Of a DNA stretch of 64,000 nt, positions 1 to 7,570 are shown piece after piece. The position numbers were made by a program, and so were the translations under genes. Numbering within the stretch: position 1 is the first letter of the stretch; each line of letters starts with the position of its first letter. The notes under the pieces are model-generated. The model was not told the origin of the DNA. It searched no databases and saw nothing but the letters and a program-made list of their open reading frames with translations. The stretch is from the NCBI RefSeq assembly GCF_000802305.1, contig NZ_JTDK01000006.1:806001-870000 (forward strand). The letters run 5' to 3'. The stretch is from Microbacterium mangrovi (GTDB lineage Bacteria; Actinomycetota; Actinomycetes; Actinomycetales; Microbacteriaceae).

Positions 1-749
1 CCCTCGCCGCCGGCTACCGCTCGATCGACACCGCCGCCGCTTACAACAACGAGCAGGCCGTCGGCGCCGCGATCAAGGCCAGCGGCATCCCGCGCGAAGA
101 ACTGTTCATCACAACCAAGCTCTGGATCCAGGACCAGCCCGCCGAAGAGAACACCACCCGCGCGTTCGACCAGTCCGCGACCAAGCTCGGCCTCGACTAC
201 GTCGACCTCTATCTCATCCACCAGCCGTTCGGCGACTACTACGGCCAATGGCGGGCCATGCAGAAGCTCAACCGCGACGCCCGCGCCCGCGCGATCGGCG
301 TGTCCAACTTCGCCCCCGACCAGCTGCTCGACCTCATCATCAATAACGAGACCGTCCCGGCCGTCAACCAGATCGAGACTCACCCGTTCCGGCAGAACGT
401 CGACTACCAAGAGCTGATGAAGGGCGAAGGGGTTCAGATCGAGTCCTGGGGACCGTTCGCTGAAGGCAAGAACGGACTGTTCACCAACGACGCCCTGACC
501 GCTATCGGAGACGCGCACGGCAAGTCCGTCGCGCAGGTCGTGCTGCGCTGGATGATCCAGCGCGGGGTCGTCGTCATCCCCAAGACCGTCAACCCGGACC
601 GGATGGCGCAGAACATCGACGTGTTCGACTTCGAACTCAGCGACGACGAGATGGCTCGGATCGTCGAGCTCCACACTGGCGAGTCCCAGTTCTTCGACCA
701 CGCCGCCCCCGACATGGTTCGCTGGCTCAGCGCACGCCGTCTCGGCTGA
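1..749 (+). CDS. aldo/keto reductase, 5' end outside window
   Basis: NAD(P)H-dependent carbonyl reductase of the aldo/keto reductase superfamily, close in type to 2,5-diketo-D-gluconate reductases. The reading frame is open from the first bases (codons starting at position 3) and ends in TGA at 747-749. Visible family marks are [13 protein letters not shown], carrying the catalytic Asp and Tyr, then FITTKLW with the catalytic Lys, LIHQP with the catalytic His, IGVSNF, and the late [11 protein letters not shown] cofactor-binding segment. About 249 residues are present; the family is usually about 275, so only the first 25 or so residues are missing. The exact substrate cannot be read from the sequence. 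Confidence 0.93.
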   Translation, partial: LAAGYRSIDTAAAYNNEQAVGAAIKASGIPREELFITTKLWIQDQPAEENTTRAFDQSATKLGLDYVDLYLIHQPFGDYYGQWRAMQKLNRDARARAIGVSNFAPDQLLDLIINNETVPAVNQIETHPFRQNVDYQELMKGEGVQIESWGPFAEGKNGLFTNDALTAIGDAHGKSVAQVVLRWMIQRGVVVIPKTVNPDRMAQNIDVFDFELSDDEMARIVELHTGESQFFDHAAPDMVRWLSARRLG

Positions 750-855
750 AACCCCCGCCAGGGCGACCCCGCCGTCCGCAAAAGGAGCTTCCGGAAGGAT
801 GCTGCTCGCCAGCGGCGGGGGCAACCCGGCGGCTCATCCCCGGAGACACTGACTC

Positions 856-1344
856 ATGACATCGAAGAGCTTCCGCCGCACGGCGATCGGGGCCGCCGCG
901 TCCTTCGCCGTCATCTTGCCCCTGACCGCCTGCGCCAGCAGCAACGCTGCTGACGCGAGGTCGCCATCGCCTCAGCCCACCACCACACCTCGTGGCGGCG
1001 AGAGCCCGACCGGCACTCAGTACAGGGATGGCGTTTACACCGTCCGTGGCGTGTACGGGGGTGCGCCGTCGTACATCACCGTCACGCTGACGCTCACCGC
1101 GAACACGGTGAGCGACGTCAAGGCCGGCCTGATGCCCGACAACAACGACACGTCCCGCGGCTACCAGGAAAGGTTTGCCGCGGCAGTCGCCGACCGGGTC
1201 GAGGGAAAGCCCATCACCAGATTGAGCGTGAACAGGATCGCCGGTGCGAGCGGGTGCTCGGACGGCTTCAACGATGCGCTCAGGAAGATCCGAGACGAAG
1301 CGTCCATGCCGAACGACGTCGCATCGAAGTCGCTCGCGCCGTGA
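856..1344 (+). CDS. small lipoprotein with FMN-binding-like domain
   Basis: 162-residue exported lipoprotein. Residues 1-26 form a lipoprotein signal with a twin-Arg-like N-region (FRRTAIG), a hydrophobic core and the lipobox LTAC, lipidated Cys at 26. A Ser/Pro/Thr-rich linker follows. Residues 55-150 resemble the FMN-binding domain: DGVYTVRGVYGGAPSYITVTL, a middle VSDVKAGLM strand, and a C-terminal IAGASGCSDGFNDALRKI in the place where covalent flavin-binding proteins have S-G-A-T. The Thr that carries FMN is not obvious here, since Ser and Cys occupy that area, so covalent flavin attachment is doubtful. The likely role is extracytoplasmic electron transfer or an inactive relative. A GGAG lies about ten bases before the ATG. 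Its stop overlaps the remnant recombinase frame by 4 bases. Confidence 0.75.
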   Translation: MTSKSFRRTAIGAAASFAVILPLTACASSNAADARSPSPQPTTTPRGGESPTGTQYRDGVYTVRGVYGGAPSYITVTLTLTANTVSDVKAGLMPDNNDTSRGYQERFAAAVADRVEGKPITRLSVNRIAGASGCSDGFNDALRKIRDEASMPNDVASKSLAP

Positions 1345-1847
1345 CTGAACCGGGTGGACGGCTGGTCTATGGCACGCCAAAGACGCACACCCGTCGTTCC
1401 GTCCCGTACCCCGCGCTCCTATCACCAGTCATCGACTGGCAGCGCGCCGAACGTGCACCCGACGATCTGCTGTTCCGCTCCCCCGAGAACGAGCCGCTGC
1501 GCAACGCCAACTTCCGCCAGCGCGTCCTCGAGCCCGCCATCGAACGCATCCAGAGCGGCTACACGACGTCTGCGGGTGACCGCATCCCACCGGATCCCAC
1601 GTTCCCCAGGATCACGCCGCACGACCTCCGCCACACCGCCGCATCTCTCGCGATCTCCGCCGGGGCGAATGTGAAGGCAGTGCAGCGGATGCTCGGACAC
1701 GCCTCCGCGACGATGACACTCGACGTCTACGCCGACCTCTTCGCCGACGATCTCGAAGAGGTCTCCAATGCATTGGAGAGTGCGGCCGCGGCGAGCACTG
1801 GCGTCACATTCCCTGTGCCATACGGCCCTCCGGGCCTGTCGAGGTAG
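1341..1847 (+). pseudogene. tyrosine recombinase (integrase) C-terminal remnant
   Basis: About 168 residues matching only the last half of a phage/ICE-type tyrosine recombinase catalytic domain. The frame shows GTPKTHTRRSVP (beta-sheet Lys region), then ITPHDLRHTAASLAISAG with the HxxR motif, VQRMLGHASATMTLDVYADL with the GH pair and the catalytic Tyr. The N-terminal arm-binding and core-binding domains and the first catalytic Arg are absent, and the recognisable part begins right at the end of the lipoprotein gene. It is therefore a truncated, inactive remnant. It lies about 220 bases from a tRNA 3' fragment on the other strand, as expected of an integrated element that has since decayed. 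Confidence 0.85.
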
Positions 1848-2031
1848 GCGACATGCACGCACCGCAGGCGAATCCCCGCCGGTAACGAACTGCGCGAGCT
1901 GCCAGTTATGGCTCACGCCGTGCTACGCCCGTCCATGCACACACCCCGATCCGCCGGTGTGCACGTCAACTGGTGTGGGGGATTTGTGGGGGGCGACCCT
2001 TTCGGCCGCCCTTCACCCTCGCCGCAAACGC

Positions 2032-2062
2032 AAGAAATCCCAGGCATGACCTGGGATTTCTT
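2032..2062 (-). terminator. hairpin after tRNA fragment
   Basis: Perfect 13-bp inverted repeat (AAGAAATCCCAGG and its complement) with a 5-base loop CATGA. Read on the minus strand it follows directly behind the tRNA 3' end at 2067, where a tRNA terminator belongs. It appears to have travelled with the tRNA fragment. Read on the plus strand it could also stop transcription from the recombinase remnant. Confidence 0.7.
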
Positions 2063-2066
2063 TCTG

Positions 2067-2101
2067 TGCCCCCGACAGGAATCGAACCTGCGACCTTTGG
2101 T
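2067..2101 (-). other. tRNA 3' fragment, probable integration attachment site
   Basis: On the minus strand the sequence has a tRNA variable loop (AGGTC), a 5-bp T stem (GCAGG/CCTGT) around the loop TTCGATT, then the 3' acceptor strand CGGGGGC and discriminator A. No D arm, anticodon arm or 5' acceptor strand can be built upstream, so this is not a whole tRNA gene. A bare tRNA 3' half beside a recombinase remnant is the classic scar of tRNA-targeted integration. The tRNA identity cannot be given, as the anticodon is missing. An ORF through here reading CPRQESNLRP is the well-known tRNA translation artefact. Confidence 0.7.
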
Positions 2102-3017
2102 ACCGGAATCCGAATCGGCGGGTTTGGCTTCGGTTGATTTGGATGCGGTTGGGCCGATTTTCCGCGGAATCACGCGGATCTCAGGTGAAGTTGGATGGAG
2201 GCGACACGAGTTCGCCAGGCCTCGTTTCGAACCAGATGTGGGCAAATTTTGGGCACGCCCACGATGCTCTGACCGTCGGACCAACGGGAAGTATGCCTGT
2301 GGTTGCGTTGTCGTCAGTGGGCCGGTCATCTAGGTCATACGGCTCCTCGCGCATCGCTCTGGCGCGCGGACGTGGCCGGATTGATCGGAGCGCCGACAAC
2401 AGTTGTGGGCAAGGGGCCGAGCCGCGAGCCAACGGGCCGAGATTTGCACCTGCTGGCGTCGGGCACACGGACCGAATGATTCGCGAAGGTTCTCCGCCGA
2501 GGCCGAATCGGATGCCGCGGCAATCGATAAGCCGCTGTCGGGGACCCATTCAGATCCGGACATCCTTGCCCGGTTCGGGGATGTGGGTTACGGGTCGCCG
2601 GCCGCGGCGGGACGGCAAGCGGTGTGGCATCCCTCGCTCACTGGGGATACGGCCTGGCAGCGTCTGGCGAGGTCAGGCCATGACGAACTGGTCGACCTGG
2701 CAAACCGGAGTTGGTCGAGCGTGCCGCCCAGATGCTGCTCTTAGAGGAATCAGAACAGGGCTCGTGGAGCCGCTAGTTCTAACCCTGCGTAGTTGCCTTG
2801 TAAGGCTTTCCGGTGATCGTTTCCGCACCGAGGGAGCACCCGGAGATGACCAGCTGGCCGAGCGTATCCGGGTGGGACGGCTCAGCGCGGCCCCGGTATC
2901 CGACAGGATTCGTTGCGGAACCGCGGACCATGATCCCGCTCGTCAGGAGACCTGGACAAAGTCACGCCGCACTTACCCACTTCGTGGTTGAATGTCCATA
3001 GAGGTGACGTGCAACCC
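2102..3017. other. no gene recognised (about 0.9 kb)
   Basis: Both strands have open frames here, including one of 285 codons at 2134-2991 (+). All of them give Arg/Ser/Gly-rich translations without domains or family motifs, and none has a convincing ribosome binding site. The stretch lies between the tRNA fragment and the SIR2 gene and probably represents eroded mobile-element DNA. Confidence 0.5.
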
Positions 3018-3146
3018 ATGGGTGGAGGACTGCTGGTGGTATCTGACGAGCCCGGCGTTGCGTCGGTGCTGGATCGCGAGAGCGACCTTGCCGACCTGAT
3101 GAGTTCGACCGAGTCCGTTGAACTCGACGGCAATGGGTCTGCCTAG
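3018..3146 (+). CDS. possible small acidic protein, 42 residues
   Basis: Short frame MGGGLLVVSDEPGVASVLDR followed by an acidic tail ending in DGNGSA, stop TAG at 3144-3146. GAGGTG lies 11 bases before the ATG, and an alternative GTG start sits at 3009. The composition (acidic, normal amino-acid mix) is more protein-like than the surrounding frames. It converges on and overlaps the end of the SIR2 gene by 4 bases. It may equally be the tail of a decayed gene, since the frame stays open upstream with residues such as WLNVHRGDVQP. No family is recognised. Confidence 0.25.
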   Translation: MGGGLLVVSDEPGVASVLDRESDLADLMSSTESVELDGNGSA

Positions 3147-4831
3147 AGCCAATTCAGAGGGCGCAGCAGATCGCGACCCGCATCAATCATCGCCGCCTTG
3201 AGATCGTCGATCTGTTCAAGCGTCATGTCTTCTTCGATTCGCTCAGCAAGGCGGCTCTCACCTTGCCCACACAAAGTAACGACGCCCGTGGGCACAATTC
3301 CTGAAAACGTCCGTTTGCTGATCTCTCGTCGCACGTGTAGGTAGATGGGGATGCTTAGGAAGGTTGTCCATCGGGTCGGGCGAGGGACTTCGCCGCGAAG
3401 GTCCGACAGCGTATTTACCTGCGGCTTACCCATCAGAAGGGTGCACACCGACGCGTTCGTCGATGTCGATGAAATCTCCTCACGGCGAAGAAGATGATCC
3501 TCGATGAGGAAGGGTCCCGTTGAGTTCGCGAACAAGGTCAGTGTTCGATTCGCAGTCCCTGGACGCATCCGAACCCAGACTTCTAGTCTCAGTGATGCGT
3601 TCTCCCCATCCTTCTCCGGAATCCTCGTCACGATCTGATTCTTCAGCGCGTCTGCGAGGTACTGGTGCGCATCACCGGGAGCGCGATGATTCGAGCCCCA
3701 ATCATTCGCCCATCTCTGGAGTCTGCGTTCATAGCTGAAGTCCGTTTTCGCTGCTCGATATTGTTTCTTCGTGCTCCGGTGCAGCCTAATTGCAATTCCG
3801 AGCTCGTGGACAAATTGTGCGGTCTGAGAGTGGCCCAGTGGGTGAAGTACCTTAACCCCTAGGTGTTGCCCGCGGTACGCCAGAATCCGCTTCGCGTCCT
3901 CTTCGGTGACGTGATGTTTCGCACCGTGTGAGGTGTATTCCGTTACCGGGCTTGGGTCCAACTGCGGCAAGTCCGGACGCACGAGAGCGAACCGGCCCTC
4001 GGCGCCCTGTGCAGTCCTTCCAAGCGCCTCGATGAGAGGCCCATCCGTCAGGCTTGCGCCGAGAACGAGAAGGGCTCGACCCCTGATCGTTTCTGTGATG
4101 TGGTCGGCGACCGCCGCGCGCGTGTCCGAATAGCTGCGCTCATCGAACACGATCGTACCCTCAGATGCACCGCCAGCGCGTGGGACCCGGCCGTGGAGGT
4201 ACACGAGCCTTACCTTCGCGTCAGTCCGATGGGGCTCATGCGTTATGCGAGAGTGCCACGCCGTACTAAGTGGATCGTTGTCAGCCACGCATACTTCGAG
4301 CCCGGGCACGCTCTGACTTCCGCCAACTTCGGCAATCGTCCGAACGAGTCGTTCGTACACCCCGTCGAACTCTTCCTCAATGTACGTGTCGTAATTCGTA
4401 GTAAGGATGGTCAGACTGTGGACGCGGAGCACCCCGTTGATAGCGAGCCTAACGAGGTGCCGCAGCAGAAGGCCCTCACTCCACCCGTTATCCTCGTACA
4501 AGACCTGCTGCAACTTGGGGGTTAGAAAGTCTCTCGCGCTAAGGTGCCTACCTTCAGTGAAGAACTGCGAGATGATGGATGCCCGCTGGGGCTGGTCTTT
4601 GATCCCATTCAAGATCAGTTCCAGAGTCTTGTGGTCGCGCTCCCTGTTGCGACGATCTCGGTTCTTTGCCTCGTTGAACACGCCGTCGATCATCATTGGC
4701 CAAGAGAGGCCGGTCCTGTCGATTGATACCCCCGCACCACAGTAGACGACGATGTCGTCCGCAGCGGAAATTGCATCGATCGCGTCAAGTGTCGCAGCGT
4801 CACGCAGGAAGAAAGGAGTGTGTGTAACCAT
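3143..4831 (-). CDS. SIR2-domain protein, candidate NADase defence effector
   Basis: 562-residue protein whose N-terminal half is a SIR2-like NAD-binding fold: CGAGVS at 31-36, TTNYDT with Asn146 and Asp148, YLHG with His213, and VLGAS at 256-260. These correspond to the NAD-binding loop and the catalytic Asn/Asp and His of the SIR2_2 group, which in bacteria is mostly found in abortive-infection defence proteins that destroy NAD. Residues from about 360 onward form a second domain of unknown family. Its pattern (TLTLFANSTGPFLI, CTLLMGKPQVNTL, RWTTFLSIPIYL, FSGIVPTGVVTLCG) looks GAF-like and could be a sensor. No signal peptide or membrane segment. The ATG has only a weak ribosome site; a TTAAAT lies about 15 bases upstream. 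Base composition is visibly less GC-rich than the sugar operons. NADase activity is inference from the family. Confidence 0.8.
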   Translation of the reverse strand: MVTHTPFFLRDAATLDAIDAISAADDIVVYCGAGVSIDRTGLSWPMMIDGVFNEAKNRDRRNRERDHKTLELILNGIKDQPQRASIISQFFTEGRHLSARDFLTPKLQQVLYEDNGWSEGLLLRHLVRLAINGVLRVHSLTILTTNYDTYIEEEFDGVYERLVRTIAEVGGSQSVPGLEVCVADNDPLSTAWHSRITHEPHRTDAKVRLVYLHGRVPRAGGASEGTIVFDERSYSDTRAAVADHITETIRGRALLVLGASLTDGPLIEALGRTAQGAEGRFALVRPDLPQLDPSPVTEYTSHGAKHHVTEEDAKRILAYRGQHLGVKVLHPLGHSQTAQFVHELGIAIRLHRSTKKQYRAAKTDFSYERRLQRWANDWGSNHRAPGDAHQYLADALKNQIVTRIPEKDGENASLRLEVWVRMRPGTANRTLTLFANSTGPFLIEDHLLRREEISSTSTNASVCTLLMGKPQVNTLSDLRGEVPRPTRWTTFLSIPIYLHVRREISKRTFSGIVPTGVVTLCGQGESRLAERIEEDMTLEQIDDLKAAMIDAGRDLLRPLNWL

Positions 4832-4986
4832 TGCGCTCTATTTAAGCGGCAGCCGCGCCCGGCGGTCAACAGTCGCTTACTGGCGAGCGCCGCCGCTGCA
4901 ATCACGAAGCAGCCACCGCGCGGACGAGACGCGATCACCTTACGAACACCGACTGGCGCGCCCTGGCCTTGAGAGCCTGGAGCTGA

Positions 4987-5685
4987 CTAACGAGCCCGGG
5001 GCGCCCCATGACTGTTGGGAGAGCGGTCAGCGTAGGGGCTACCGGGCCCCTTCCACGTGATGCTAAGTCCTCGCTCCTCCGCAATCGCCGTCGGATGGTC
5101 TCGCGGCAGCCCATGGGTCTTCCCCGCGAGGAGTCGTTGCTTCTGATCGTCTTCCCAGCGGTCGAGTTCTTCGATGATCGGTGATAGCGCGCGAAGGACG
5201 CCACACCGCTCGGCTGGTAGCCCGCATGAGCAGGTCCTGTCATCCTTGGATTTCAGGGTGTTGTGTCCCTGGTCGATCCTCCACAGGACTGCCATCGCGC
5301 GACTCCGGAGTCGATACGCGGCCTCGACCCTGTTGTGCTCTTGCCTGACGACGTCGGTTTCGATGGCATTGCGTAGGTCGCCGATTGGTGCCTGAAAGAA
5401 CGCGTTGCTGATCGACTTGACCGCATCGGCTAGCCGGACCCTCGTTTCAGCGAGTTGAGCTTCGAGTGCCTCACGGGAATCCAGCATGTTGCTGATCCGA
5501 ACTTCGTAGCTCTGTTGCATCTCGGTGGCGTGCCGCCGCCAGACTTGCAAGTGTTGGCGATCCCGTCGCTCCGGGTCGGACCAGTGCTTGGCGCATTCGG
5601 TGCAGATCTGCGGTCGTTTGTCCGTCTCCGAGACGCGTTGCGGAGCCGCCCGCAGGCAACAGCAGGCGCAGATTTCTCTCTCCAC
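4987..5685 (-). CDS. Cys-rich, coiled-coil protein of unknown function
   Basis: 232-residue protein when started at the GTG at 5683-5685, which has AAGGGA six bases upstream. The N-terminus carries a dense Cys group (Cys6, 8, 9, 10 and Cys28-x2-Cys31) that looks like a zinc-binding knuckle. Residues 35-135 are rich in Glu, Arg, Gln and Ala with heptad-like spacing (SREALEAQLAETRVRLADAV) and probably form a coiled coil. A second group (CSCG at 152-155, Cys161) is followed by a charged tail. The frame stays open to 5937, but the extra 84 codons lie opposite a plus-strand frame with a recognisable paralogue, so the shorter start is preferred. It lies 155 bases upstream of the SIR2 gene on the same strand and could be its partner. 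No known family recognised. Confidence 0.6.
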   Translation of the reverse strand: MEREICACCCLRAAPQRVSETDKRPQICTECAKHWSDPERRDRQHLQVWRRHATEMQQSYEVRISNMLDSREALEAQLAETRVRLADAVKSISNAFFQAPIGDLRNAIETDVVRQEHNRVEAAYRLRSRAMAVLWRIDQGHNTLKSKDDRTCSCGLPAERCGVLRALSPIIEELDRWEDDQKQRLLAGKTHGLPRDHPTAIAEERGLSITWKGPGSPYADRSPNSHGAPRAR

Positions 5686-5824
5686 GAAAGGTCCCTTCTC
5701 TCGGGCGAATCGAGCATATGAGTATCCACAACAAGTTCGTCGCACCGACGCGCGCCACTCAGATAGTTCACAGCCGTCCACAAATGGGTGAGCGATTGCG
5801 GCGCAACACCTTCTGTCTATCGGA

Positions 5825-6016
5825 TTGCGTCCTTCGACAACGAAAGGCAAGGATTCGTTCACGTTCGTGTCGCCGCGGGACGAGGCCAAGACCGACAGCG
5901 CGATGCTAACCTCGTCGGATGCATCCAAGAAGTTCACCTACTCCATCGGCGAACTATCCGACGGCGCCAGCGCTAATGGCGGCGCGACTACCGTGCGGAT
6001 GAAGAAGTGGGCGTGA
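5825..6016 (+). pseudogene. decayed gene end, copy 1 of a paralogous pair
   Basis: The frame ending at TGA 6014-6016 has the C-terminal part DEAKTDSAMLTSSDAS, then KKFTYSIGELSDGASANG, then ATTVRMKKWA. The same pattern (DSAML-S-DA--FT---GELS--ASA-G--TT-R--K) recurs in another frame at 6058-6198. Only about 45 residues are shared, and no complete gene with start, domain or signal peptide is left, so this is read as the tail of a lost gene. It overlaps the over-long N-terminal extension of the opposite-strand Cys-rich gene. The parent family is not recognised. Confidence 0.45.
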
Positions 6017-6057
6017 TCGGGTAACGGCGCGAACCGGGACGAGAGCGTTGTCAGGAG

Positions 6058-6198
6058 GTCAAATCGGACGGGGCAGCGGACAGTGCGATGCTCGCGTCAA
6101 CGGACGCGACCAACGAGTTCACCTGCGCGAACGGTGAACTGTCGTACAGTGCGAGCGCCCTCGGCACCACGACCACCATTCGGATAGAGAAGCAGTGA
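6058..6198 (+). pseudogene. decayed gene end, copy 2 of a paralogous pair
   Basis: In-frame from 6058 to TGA at 6196-6198: VKSDGAADSAMLASTDAT, then NEFTCANGELSYSASALG, then TTTTIRIEKQ. It aligns residue by residue with the tail of copy 1 about 180 bases upstream, though in a different reading frame. Synonymous differences between the copies suggest they were once translated. An in-frame stop at 6022 lies shortly upstream and no start codon with a ribosome site is visible, so it is a remnant. It converges on the membrane protein gene ending at 6247. Confidence 0.45.
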
Positions 6199-6246
6199 GC
6201 CCGAATCGCATCACGACTTGCGCTCTGAGCGTCGCAACCCATGGCA

Positions 6247-7110
6247 TCAGTTGTTGGCGATCCATCCTTGTTCACCGGACTTGACGCAGGACATTGCCAT
6301 ACCGGACTCGGAGTCGGCGACCGTGACGTATGCGGTCCCATCCGGCGCATTCGGGACATAGCTGATCCGCATGTACGCGGGCAACACGACCGAGAGAGTG
6401 CCGCCGGGACCGCTGATCCTCCCGTCGTCGCTCACCGTGAGGGATTCCGGGAGCGCGCCGAGCTTGGTGCGGTAACCGTTGAGCCCGGTGCAGATTTTGT
6501 ACGCGGTCACGACGAGATTGGCCTGCAGCTGATATGCCGGATCGACCGTGGTCGCGTCCGGAACTGATGGCACCACCCGCCCCGTTCGCGTTTCATACGC
6601 GTGATCCGGCGACGACCGCTGCGAGGAAGCGTACGGACCGGACGAGGTCATTGGCGTGGGCGATGCGGGCGAAGTTGGAGCCACATGAACGGCCATCGCA
6701 CCGGCGAAGGCCGCCTGGGGTGGCTGCGGCATGGCGGGAAACTCGGCCGAGAGCACACCCCACACAAGCAAGCCCGTCGCCAAGATGCCAGATCCGATTC
6801 CAACCGATGCGATGACCCTGCCTCGCGCGAGACCGCGCCGACGTCGGGACAGGTGAGCAACACCGAAATAGACGGCTGTGAGACCCACCGTCGTCCACGC
6901 GAGATGCACCGGCGGGTTCGACCACACCGGCGCCAGGGTCAGCACGAGGGCGCCGACACCGAACAGCAACGAGAGGATCGTTCGCCCCGATGCATGTGAC
7001 CGCGGTGCCGGGAAGTCCCGTGGATGGCTGTCGAATGACGGGGTCGAGTTCGACTCGGACCTCTCGTCCCAGTCGCCAGACGGACTCCAGTCCCGCGGGC
7101 CATTCCCCAT
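6247..7110 (-). CDS. membrane protein with extracytoplasmic C-terminal domain
   Basis: 287-residue protein if started at the ATG at 7108-7110, where GAAGAGGTG sits six bases upstream; the frame is open 25 codons further but without a ribosome site. A polar Ser/Pro-rich N-terminus is followed by three membrane segments (TILSLLFGVGALVLTLAPVW, LAWTTVGLTAVYFGVAHL, VIASVGIGSGILATGLLVWG). After these comes a Pro/Ser/Thr-rich linker and a C-terminal domain of about 110 residues with two Cys (YKICTGLNG and MSCVKSG). The arrangement, a DUF4190-like membrane part with a secreted tail, is common in actinobacterial hypothetical proteins. Function unknown. Confidence 0.7.
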   Translation of the reverse strand: MGNGPRDWSPSGDWDERSESNSTPSFDSHPRDFPAPRSHASGRTILSLLFGVGALVLTLAPVWSNPPVHLAWTTVGLTAVYFGVAHLSRRRRGLARGRVIASVGIGSGILATGLLVWGVLSAEFPAMPQPPQAAFAGAMAVHVAPTSPASPTPMTSSGPYASSQRSSPDHAYETRTGRVVPSVPDATTVDPAYQLQANLVVTAYKICTGLNGYRTKLGALPESLTVSDDGRISGPGGTLSVVLPAYMRISYVPNAPDGTAYVTVADSESGMAMSCVKSGEQGWIANN

Positions 7111-7283
7111 CAGTTTCACCTCTTCATCCGAGCGCCCCAGCGAACTCGGTGCCCGCATGCTATCGGTCCAGCGACGCAACGTCACGCGACCGGACTGCTG
7201 CCGCTCAGCGGGTCCCGCTCGGTAACACGGGATGCGGCGCCCGATAGGATCCGGACTGCCGCCCTCCCAGCGAAAGGCGCCCG

Positions 7284-7570
7284 ATGCGCGGGACGATGCT
7301 CAAGTCGAAGATCGACCGCGCGACCATCACCGCGAGCGACCTCAACTACGTTGGCTCGATCACGATCGACCCGGACCTGCTCGAGGCGGTGGATATCCTG
7401 CCCCACGAGCTCGTCCACGTCGTCGACGTGACCAACGGCAGCCGCTTCGAGACGTACACGATCCACGCCGCCCTGGGTCAGGCAGGATGCAGGTGAATGG
7501 AGCCGCTGCCCGTCTCGTACACGCCGCGACAGTAGCTCGCCTTCTCGTCGACGAGTGTGTCAGACGCTGA
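7284..7570 (+). pseudogene. panD: aspartate 1-decarboxylase, frameshifted
   Basis: The first 65 codons clearly match PanD, the pyruvoyl enzyme making beta-alanine for pantothenate: [20 protein letters not shown], then [20 protein letters not shown]. The self-cleavage site Gly-Ser is present in YVGSIT. The frame then runs into a stop at 7494-7496. The next conserved PanD block, NGAAARLVH, appears at 7496-7522 in the adjacent frame, so a frameshift near 7470-7490 separates the two halves. The remaining tail (to 7570) is poorly conserved. The product would lack about half the protein and be inactive, unless the shift is a sequencing error. The only other pantothenate gene in the window is panB at 60.8 kb. 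Confidence 0.8.

Noticed and set aside
1908..2333. Open frame (+) reading CPRQESNLRPLVPE
   Set aside because: This is the known spurious translation across a tRNA 3' end, not a protein gene.
2134..2991. 285-codon open frame (+) in the gene-poor stretch
   Set aside because: The translation is Arg/Gly/Ser-rich with no domain, no ribosome site and composition like antisense frames in high-GC DNA.
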